This document shows, piece after piece, positions 5,742 through 11,349 of a DNA stretch of 11,349 nucleotides. Position numbers and translations under genes: made by a program. Source of the DNA: a bacterium (lineage in GTDB: Bacteria; Planctomycetota; J058; JAJDCP01). Under the pieces are notes generated by a model. The model ran no database searches, was not told the DNA's origin, and saw only the letters and a list, made by a program, of their open reading frames with translations. Numbering within the stretch: position 1 is the stretch's first letter; each line of letters begins with the position of its first letter. The stretch lies in the NCBI GenBank assembly GCA_030428695.1, contig JAUIEM010000333.1:1-11349 (forward strand), given 5' to 3'.

Positions 5742-7144
5742 CCGCGGACAATGCCGGCGAGGTGCCCGATGGGCTTAGCGCGCTCGAAGAGACACGTTCG
5801 AGGCGATTCAGGCCGTATCCGGAGTACACCGACTCGGGAGTATCGTGGCTGGGTCGGATCCCTTCACATTGGAAGGTGAGGAGATCGCGCTCGACCGTCA
5901 CGGGGTGTCAGAACGGAACCTGGGGAGACGAACCCGACGGGATGCACGACATGATTTGCGTCCGCGTCGCAGACTTCGATCGAGTTCGCCTCCGCGTGAG
6001 GTTGGAAGACCAGACACTACGCTCGATTGAACCGAGGGCTGCCCAGGCGCGCCAGCTAGGCAGGGGTGACCTGCTCCTGGAGAAGTCGGGTGGCGGCGAG
6101 AAGCAGCCCGTTGGCGCAGTCGTCATGTATGATCACGGTGAGCCTGCGGTCTGCTCGAACTTCGTCGCGCGACTGTCTATTGCCGACGGCAATGATCCGC
6201 GATTCCTGACATACCTGCACGCCGCCCTCTACGCAGCTCGCGTCAACACGCGGTCGATCAAGCAAAGCACGGGGATCCAGAATCTCGACAGCACGAGCTA
6301 CCTGAACGAACGCGTTGGACTACCTGAGCGCCAAGAGCAGGTCATGATCGCTACCTTCCTTGACCACGAGACCTCGAAGGTCGATGAGCTGGTCGAGAAA
6401 AAAGAACGGCTGATGGAGCTACTCCAGGAGAAGCGCACCGCCCTCATCACCCATGCCGTTACCCGCGGACTCGACCCGACATTCCCAATGAAGGAGTCCG
6501 GCATCGAGTGGATAGGTGAGATACCGGCGCACTGGGAGGTGGGCCCAGTCTACGCAAGGTACGAAGTAGCGCTTGGGAAGATGCTCGACGCGAAGAAGGT
6601 CACTGGGGAGCACTTGGGACCGTACATCCGAAACGTCGACGTGCAGTGGGATACGGTCAACACGGATGATCTCCCGGAGATGGACTTCTCTCCATCGGAA
6701 CGTGAGAGGTATGGCCTCCGCGGCGGTGACCTACTTGTCTGTGAAGGCGGTGAAGTCGGTAGAACGGCGCTATGGACTATCGACACCGGGAAGTACTTCT
6801 ATCAGAAGGCCATACACCGCGTGCGACCCCGATCGCGTGATGAAGAGCCGCGGTACTTCTTCTACCTGATGTACGCGCTCGCGAAGCGTGGAGTGTTCGT
6901 CGCAGGGGGAAACCCAAACACGATCGACCACCTGACTGCAGTGCAGCTTAGGCACTATCGCATTCCCTTTGCTCCAATCGTTGAGCAACGCGCCATCGCC
7001 GGATTTCTCGACTGCGAGACGGCAGGGATCGACGCCCTTGTCGCCAGAATGCGCGAGGCAATCGGCTGCCTCAGGGAGTTTCGCACCGCCCTCATCTCCG
7101 CCGCGGTCACCGGCAAGATAGACGTCCGCGAGGAGGTGCAATGA
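5732..7144 (+). CDS. hsdS: Type I restriction-modification specificity subunit HsdS
   Basis: The product is 470 residues from ATG 5732, preceded by AAAGGGGGG. GTG 5738 (GTGA overlap with the toxin stop) and ATG 5714 are alternative starts. The protein is a tandem duplication. SGVSWLGRIPSHWKV near residue 40 matches SGIEWIGEIPAHWEV near residue 255. The helical conserved region near 195-250 (ATFLDHETSKVDELVEKKE, then EKRTALITHAVTRG) matches the C-terminal one (AGFLDCETAGIDALVARM, then EFRTALISAAVTGKI). Between them lie two different target-recognition domains, about 55-195 and 270-410, so the subunit should read a bipartite DNA site with two unlike half-sequences. The long helices act as the ruler between them and bind two HsdM. 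Key residues for the DNA target cannot be read off, so the site is unknown. The stop overlaps the hsdR start (ATGA). No disabling mutation is seen. Confidence 0.93.
   Translation: MGVTADNAGEVPDGLSALEETRSRRFRPYPEYTDSGVSWLGRIPSHWKVRRSRSTVTGCQNGTWGDEPDGMHDMICVRVADFDRVRLRVRLEDQTLRSIEPRAAQARQLGRGDLLLEKSGGGEKQPVGAVVMYDHGEPAVCSNFVARLSIADGNDPRFLTYLHAALYAARVNTRSIKQSTGIQNLDSTSYLNERVGLPERQEQVMIATFLDHETSKVDELVEKKERLMELLQEKRTALITHAVTRGLDPTFPMKESGIEWIGEIPAHWEVGPVYARYEVALGKMLDAKKVTGEHLGPYIRNVDVQWDTVNTDDLPEMDFSPSERERYGLRGGDLLVCEGGEVGRTALWTIDTGKYFYQKAIHRVRPRSRDEEPRYFFYLMYALAKRGVFVAGGNPNTIDHLTAVQLRHYRIPFAPIVEQRAIAGFLDCETAGIDALVARMREAIGCLREFRTALISAAVTGKIDVREEVQ
6434..6448 (+). repeat. 15-bp direct repeat in hsdS, first copy (second at 7082-7096)
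   Basis: CGCACCGCCCTCATC occurs at 6434-6448 and again at 7082-7096, exactly 648 bp apart (216 codons). The copies encode RTALI in the two conserved helical regions of HsdS. Identity at DNA level beyond the protein need could allow recombination between the halves, deleting or swapping a target-recognition domain in frame. Confidence 0.6.
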
Positions 7145-10100
7145 GCCCTGTGATTTCCGAACGCGCCTTCGAAGAAGCGATCGAGTGCGCGCTGCTGCAG
7201 CACGGACCCGATGCCTGTCCGGGCGATGCAACCACTGTGCGCGAGTCAACGCCGCCGTACGGCGAGCAACACGTTCCCGGAGGCTACCTCAGGCGCCGAG
7301 CGGAAGACTACGACCGCGGTCTCTGCCTCATCCCGACCGACGTCCTGGACTTCCTCCTCGCCACGCAGCCGAAGGAGTGGGAGAAGCTCAAGCAGCACCA
7401 CGGGGGAGACGTGAAGGCTCGGTTCCTCGGGCGTCTCTCCCGCGAGATCGGCCGGCGCGGCGCCCTCGATATCCTCCGTAACGGCATCAAGGACTCGGGC
7501 TGCAGGTTCCAGCTCGCGTACTTTCGGCCTGCGAGCGGGCTCAACCAGGAGCTGCAGCGTCTGCACGGAGCCAACTTCTTCGCGGTAGCGCGCCAGCTTC
7601 GGTACAGCGAGAAGGGCGAACAGAGCCTCGACCTCGCGCTGTTCCTGAATGGGCTCCCCATCTTCACGGCCGAGCTCAAGAACCCGCTCAACGGCCAGGA
7701 CATCGAGGATGCGGTCCGTCAGTACCGGAACGACCGCGATCCGCGCGAACCGCTCTTCGCCTACGGGCGATGCCTCGCCCACTTCGCCGTAGACCCCGAG
7801 ATGGTATTCGTCACGACCAAGCTCGCCGGGGCGAAGACCCGTTTCCTGCCCTTCAACCGAGGTCGATTCGGCGGAGCCGGCAATCCACCGGTACCACCCA
7901 CCCAGCAGGGCTACCCGACCGACTATCTGTGGGAGAGGATCTGGGCGAGGGACAGCGTGCTCGACCTGGTCCGCCAGTTCATCCACGAGGTCGAGGACGA
8001 GGACGACAAGGGACGCAAGACCGGCAAGCGCTTCCTGATCTTCCCCCGCTACCAGCAACTCGACTGCGTACGGGGACTCGTCGGACACGCTCGCGAGCAC
8101 GGCCCAGGCGAGCGATACCTGATCCAGCACTCGGCCGGAAGCGGCAAGAGCTTCACCATCGCGTGGCTCGCCCATCAGCTTTCGGTGCTGCACGATGCGG
8201 CCGACCGCAGGGTCTTCGACTCGATCGTCGTGGTGACCGACCGCCGCGTCCTCGACCGGCAGCTCCAGCGCACGATCCGCCAGTTCGAGCAGACCCTGGG
8301 TGTCGTGGAGAACATCGACCAGACATCTCGCCAGCTGCGGGAGGCTCTGGAGGCGGGACGCACGATCATCGTCACGACGCTTCAGAAGTTCCCCGTGATC
8401 GCCGAGCAGATTGGCCAGCTTCCGGGCCAGCGGTTCGCCCTGGTCGTCGACGAGGCGCACTCCTCGCAGTCAGGAGAGAGCACGAAGAGCCTCAAGGCTG
8501 TCCTGGCCGCAGGCGACCTCGAGCAGGCGGAACGGGAGGAGGCCGGCGCGGAGACGCCTGAGGAGGAACTGGAGAACCGGGTCCTCGAGGAGATCAAGAG
8601 CCGCGGTCGGCTGCCGAACCTCTCGACCTTCGCCTTCACGGCCACCCCAAAGCCGAAGACCCTCGAGCTCTTCGGCAGGAAGCGCGCGGACGGGAAGTTC
8701 GAGCCGTTCCACCTCTACAGCATGCGGCAGGCGATCGAGGAGGGGTTCATCCTCGACGTGCTCGCGAACTACACGACCTACAAGGCCTACTGGCGTTTAC
8801 TGAAGAAGATCGAGGACGACCCGCGCTACGAGAAGCGCAAGGCCGAGGCGATGCTCAAGGCCTTCGTCGAACTCCATCCGCATGCCATCAACGAGAAGAT
8901 CGGCATCTGTGTCGAGCACTTTGCCGCGCAGGTAGCGACCGCCATCGGAGGCCGTGCCAAGGCGATGATCGTCACCCGCTCACGGCTCCACGCGGTGCGA
9001 TACAAGCTCGCCCTGGACCGCTACCTGGCGGAGAAGGGGCACCCCTGGAAGAGCCTGGTCGCCTTCTCGGGCACCGTGAAGGACGGCGGGGATGCGTACA
9101 CCGAGTCCGGCATGAACTCGGCTGGTCACGACCGTGTGATCGGTGAGCGCCAGACCGCAGCAGAATTCGAGAAGCAGGAGTACCGCTTCCTCGTCGTTGC
9201 CAACAAGTTCCAGACCGGGTTCGACCAGCCGCTGCTCCACACGATGTACGTGGACAAGAAGCTCGGCGGCGTGGGCGCGGTGCAGACCCTCTCTCGCCTG
9301 AACCGCACGCACCCCGGCAAGAAGGCCACCTGCGTCCTCGACTTCGCCAACGAAGCCGAGGAGATCAAGAGAGCCTTCGAGCCCTACTACGAGACGTCCC
9401 TCCTCTCGGAGGAAACCGATCCGAACCTGCTCTACGAGGTGCAGGGCCGGCTCCTCGACTTCGGTGTTTTTACTGCGGACGACGTGGAGGACTTCGCCCG
9501 CATCTACTTCGACGGCAAGGCCACCCAGGACCGGCTCTACGCGGTCCTGGAACCCACTCGGCAGCGATTCGGTGACCTAGCCCCTGACGAGGGTCGCGAC
9601 TTTCGCGGGCAGCTCACCGACTATGTCCGACTGTACGCCTTCCTCTCGCAAGTGCTGACCTTCGCCGATCCGGACCTCGAGAAGCTGTACGTCTTTGTGC
9701 GCTACCTCAAGCGGCTGCTTCCGGCCGACCGCGAGGAGCTTCCGCGCGAGGTCCAGCAGAACATCGACATGGAGTCCTACCGGGTCCAGCAGAGCAGTCG
9801 GGGGAAGATCGCGCTCGAGCGCCAGGCGGGGCAGCTGGATCCAGTGGGATCGAAGCCGCGGGGCGGCGGCGGTGACGACGATCTGGAAGCCCTGTCCCAG
9901 ATCATCGCCGCCCTGAACGAACGCTTCGGCCTGAACCTAGGCCCCGAGCACCGCGTCACGCTCGAGCACATTCGCGACGCGCTGGACTCGGACACCGGTC
10001 TCGATGCCAGCGCCCGGGTGAACACGCGCGAGAACGTCCGCCTGACGTTCGACCCCAAGGTCGAGGACAAGATCCAGGAGATCGTCGAGACCAACTTCGA

Positions 10101-10686
10101 CCTCTACAAGCGGATCACGGACGACCCCGACTTCGGCCGCGCCCTGAAGAACTTCCTCTTCGACGACTATATCCGCCGCCACCGGCGGGCTGAGGAGCTC
10201 CTCAAGCTGCAGGAGTCGAAGACCCTGGAATTCAAATCGAGCCTGCGCTGGAGCCTGAAGGAGGACCGCAAGGACGACAAGCACGTGACCCACGCCGCGC
10301 TCAAGACGATCGCTGCGTTCCTCAACACCGAGGGCGGGGATCTCCTGATCGGGGTCGATGACGATGGGACGGTCCTCGGGCTGGAGCACGACCGACTGGA
10401 GAACGACGACAAGTTCATGCGTCATCTGGCACAGGTCGTGCGCAACGGCCTAGGAGACCGCGCAAGCACTTGCATCGACCCGAAGACACAGATCGTCGAG
10501 GGAAAGACAATCTGCCTAGTCAGCTGCCAGCGAAGCCCGGAACCTGTCCTGCTGCGATGGAAGGGCCTCGAGAGCAGTCCAGAGGGCGACCTCTTCGTGC
10601 GCAGCGGGCCTGGCAGCGTTCGCCTAGGGGTCGAAGACGCACGGAAGTACGTCGGGACGAGATTCGGCAACAGTCTGCGAACGTGA
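7141..10686 (+). CDS. hsdR: Type I restriction subunit HsdR with a C-terminal AlbA_2/Schlafen-type domain
   Basis: The 1181-residue product starts at ATG 7141 in the hsdS stop (ATGA). The N-terminal nuclease domain has a PD-(D/E)xK site: Asp164 in SLDLALF, then Glu178 and Lys180 in AELKNPL. The motor follows: Walker A HSAGSGKS (330-337), Walker B DEAH (437-440), motif III TATP (500-503), and the second RecA lobe with ANKFQTGFD (687-695) and LSRLNRT with Arg719 and Arg722. It pumps DNA past the complex using ATP and cuts on collision. A helical region ends near FDDYIRRHRR (about 1005-1015), where HsdR proteins of this type normally stop. The extra part has ESKTLEFKSS (1025-1034), AALKTIAAFLNTEGG, LLIGVDDDGTVLGL (1068-1081) and FVRSGPGSVRL near 1155, the pattern of AlbA_2 (Schlafen AlbA) domains. 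Glu1025, Glu1030 and Lys1032 match the E-x4-E-x-K of Schlafen nuclease cores. The frame is continuous across the junction, so this is a true fusion unless there is a sequencing error. Confidence 0.94.
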   Translation: MSPVISERAFEEAIECALLQHGPDACPGDATTVRESTPPYGEQHVPGGYLRRRAEDYDRGLCLIPTDVLDFLLATQPKEWEKLKQHHGGDVKARFLGRLSREIGRRGALDILRNGIKDSGCRFQLAYFRPASGLNQELQRLHGANFFAVARQLRYSEKGEQSLDLALFLNGLPIFTAELKNPLNGQDIEDAVRQYRNDRDPREPLFAYGRCLAHFAVDPEMVFVTTKLAGAKTRFLPFNRGRFGGAGNPPVPPTQQGYPTDYLWERIWARDSVLDLVRQFIHEVEDEDDKGRKTGKRFLIFPRYQQLDCVRGLVGHAREHGPGERYLIQHSAGSGKSFTIAWLAHQLSVLHDAADRRVFDSIVVVTDRRVLDRQLQRTIRQFEQTLGVVENIDQTSRQLREALEAGRTIIVTTLQKFPVIAEQIGQLPGQRFALVVDEAHSSQSGESTKSLKAVLAAGDLEQAEREEAGAETPEEELENRVLEEIKSRGRLPNLSTFAFTATPKPKTLELFGRKRADGKFEPFHLYSMRQAIEEGFILDVLANYTTYKAYWRLLKKIEDDPRYEKRKAEAMLKAFVELHPHAINEKIGICVEHFAAQVATAIGGRAKAMIVTRSRLHAVRYKLALDRYLAEKGHPWKSLVAFSGTVKDGGDAYTESGMNSAGHDRVIGERQTAAEFEKQEYRFLVVANKFQTGFDQPLLHTMYVDKKLGGVGAVQTLSRLNRTHPGKKATCVLDFANEAEEIKRAFEPYYETSLLSEETDPNLLYEVQGRLLDFGVFTADDVEDFARIYFDGKATQDRLYAVLEPTRQRFGDLAPDEGRDFRGQLTDYVRLYAFLSQVLTFADPDLEKLYVFVRYLKRLLPADREELPREVQQNIDMESYRVQQSSRGKIALERQAGQLDPVGSKPRGGGGDDDLEALSQIIAALNERFGLNLGPEHRVTLEHIRDALDSDTGLDASARVNTRENVRLTFDPKVEDKIQEIVETNFDLYKRITDDPDFGRALKNFLFDDYIRRHRRAEELLKLQESKTLEFKSSLRWSLKEDRKDDKHVTHAALKTIAAFLNTEGGDLLIGVDDDGTVLGLEHDRLENDDKFMRHLAQVVRNGLGDRASTCIDPKTQIVEGKTICLVSCQRSPEPVLLRWKGLESSPEGDLFVRSGPGSVRLGVEDARKYVGTRFGNSLRT

Positions 10687-10693
10687 GAGTTCC

Positions 10694-10718
10694 GTCGGGC
10701 GTGCTCGCGACGCCCGGC
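10694..10718. terminator. Weak hairpin between convergent hsdR and TPM genes
   Basis: CGGGCGT (10696-10702) and ACGCCCG (10710-10716) pair perfectly around a 7-base loop, and a T-G wobble plus a G-C pair extend the stem to nine. It sits 7 bp after the hsdR stop and 11 bp before the TPM stop, where a bidirectional terminator would be expected. Neither side is followed by a T-run, so it is not a classical intrinsic terminator. Confidence 0.35.
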
Positions 10719-10726
10719 TTCGTCAA

Positions 10727-10736
10727 GGGTCACTCC
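10727..10736. repeat. Right copy of the 10-bp inverted repeat bracketing the defence block
   Basis: GGGTCACTCC here is the reverse complement of GGAGTGACCC at 1939-1948. It covers the stop codon of the minus-strand TPM gene. It marks the point where the base composition returns to that of the left flank. Confidence 0.3.
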
Positions 10737-11349
10737 GCGCGGACGATCAGGCGGTCGGGGATCTCGTTGCGGTCGCCTTCCTTCCAGGGGAACTCGGTGG
10801 CGAGGAGGTCGCCGGCGCGGTGGATGGCTTCGACGAGGCCGTCGCGCAGGGAGCCGCGCCGGATGCCGGCGAGGACGGCGGCGTCGACGTCGACCCAGAA
10901 GTCCTCGGGCACCTTCGCGGCGATGCCCTCGTCGGCGAGGACGACGACGCGGCGCTCGAGCAGGCTGACGAAGAGCAGCACGCCCGTCGCGGCCTCGGTG
11001 CGGTGCAGGCCGTGGGCGTGGAACTCCTGGAAGGCCTGCTCCTCGGCGACCGCGGTGGCGCGGTGCTCGGGCACGAACAGGCGCTGGAAGTCGGGCAGCG
11101 CGCGGGCGAGCACCCAGCCGAGGGCGCCGAGCGCCACCTGGGCGAGCACGACCAGGGCGGGCTGGTCCCACGGCAGGGCGGGGCCCAGCAGGGCGGTGCC
11201 GAGCAGCGCCACGACGGCGGCGGCGAGCCACTTCGCGCCGGGGTGCGGGTCGGAGCGCTCGACCACGACGGGCAGGATCTCGCCGACCGTGCGGCGCTCG
11301 GCCGCCGCCAGCGCGGCGTGCACGGCCTCGCGGTCGCGCTCGCCCAGCA
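10730..11349 (-). CDS. TPM-domain membrane protein (COG3762/YgcG-like), 5' end probably outside or at the window edge
   Basis: The minus-strand frame is open from the right edge to the TGA at 10730-10732. A GTG at 11321-11323 could start a 197-residue product, but the codons upstream read LGERDREAVHAALAAAERRT, which continues the amphipathic first helix of TPM domains, so the real start is at or beyond the edge. TVGEILPVVVERSDPHPGAK is the first strand of the TPM fold. Two hydrophobic segments follow (counted from the GTG): WLAAAVVALLGTALLGPAL at 32-50 and ALVVLAQVALGALGWVLA at 56-73. The rest of the domain includes TGVLLFVSLLERRVVVLADEGI and DGLVEAIHRAGDLL. COG3762 proteins are membrane-bound, commonly encoded beside LemA and a second TPM protein (COG1512), and their biochemical role is poorly defined; plant TPM relatives help photosystem repair. 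The gene converges on hsdR and has the same extreme GC at third positions as the sulfatase-like gene, so it belongs to the host background. Confidence 0.78.
   Translation of the reverse strand, partial: LGERDREAVHAALAAAERRTVGEILPVVVERSDPHPGAKWLAAAVVALLGTALLGPALPWDQPALVVLAQVALGALGWVLARALPDFQRLFVPEHRATAVAEEQAFQEFHAHGLHRTEAATGVLLFVSLLERRVVVLADEGIAAKVPEDFWVDVDAAVLAGIRRGSLRDGLVEAIHRAGDLLATEFPWKEGDRNEIPDRLIVRAE

Noticed and set aside
7246..8460. 404-codon minus-strand open frame inside hsdR
   Set aside because: It lies opposite the nuclease and Walker A region of HsdR, whose motifs are intact, and shows no family features of its own.
10200..10686. Separate gene for the AlbA_2 domain joined to hsdR by a frameshift
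   Set aside because: The reading frame is continuous, with no stop, ribosome site or change in composition seen at the junction, so a single fused protein is the simpler reading.

Overview
This is a high-GC bacterial window, most likely chromosomal. The two outer parts (roughly 1-1945 and 10730-11349) have third codon positions that are almost entirely G or C. A lipoprotein-like alkaline-phosphatase/sulfatase-superfamily enzyme and a TPM-domain membrane protein would fit a high-GC Planctomycetota, Myxococcota or similar environmental lineage. The sequence alone does not settle the taxon. No rRNA, tRNA, CRISPR array, transposase or integrase is visible.

Layout. Positions 1-440 (minus) hold the 5' part of a membrane protein resembling GT-C/ArnT-type glycosyltransferases. 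A 59-bp divergent gap follows, then a plus-strand sulfatase-superfamily lipoprotein (500-1945) whose nucleophile position is Thr rather than Cys/Ser. Thirty bases later a complete type I restriction-modification locus begins: hsdM (1976-4126), hsdS (5732-7144) and hsdR (7141-10686). A two-gene type IV toxin-antitoxin module sits between hsdM and hsdS: an AbiEi-like antitoxin (4228-4830) and an AbiEii-like nucleotidyltransferase toxin (4827-5741). After a short hairpin, a convergent TPM-domain membrane protein (10730 to the right edge, minus) closes the window. The defence block (about 1949-10726) has visibly more A/T at third positions than its flanks, so it looks like a transferred cassette placed between two housekeeping-type genes.

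How the genes may work together. HsdM and HsdS form the adenine methyltransferase, and HsdR adds the translocase and nuclease. The abiE genes have their own AT-rich control region, in which two copies of TGTCGGC-N14-GCCGACA lie 43 bp apart. This matches the known mode of AbiEi autorepression through paired inverted repeats. abiEi, abiEii, hsdS and hsdR are linked end to end by overlapping stop and start codons, so the antitoxin probably controls the specificity and restriction subunits as well as the toxin. HsdM alone would escape that control.

The second unusual point is that HsdR carries about 160 extra C-terminal residues forming an AlbA_2/Schlafen-type domain. It has an E-x4-E-F-K motif like the one at the nuclease core of Schlafen proteins. 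The locus therefore joins DNA restriction, a nucleotidyltransferase toxin and a possible nucleic-acid-binding or RNA-cleaving domain in one transcription unit.
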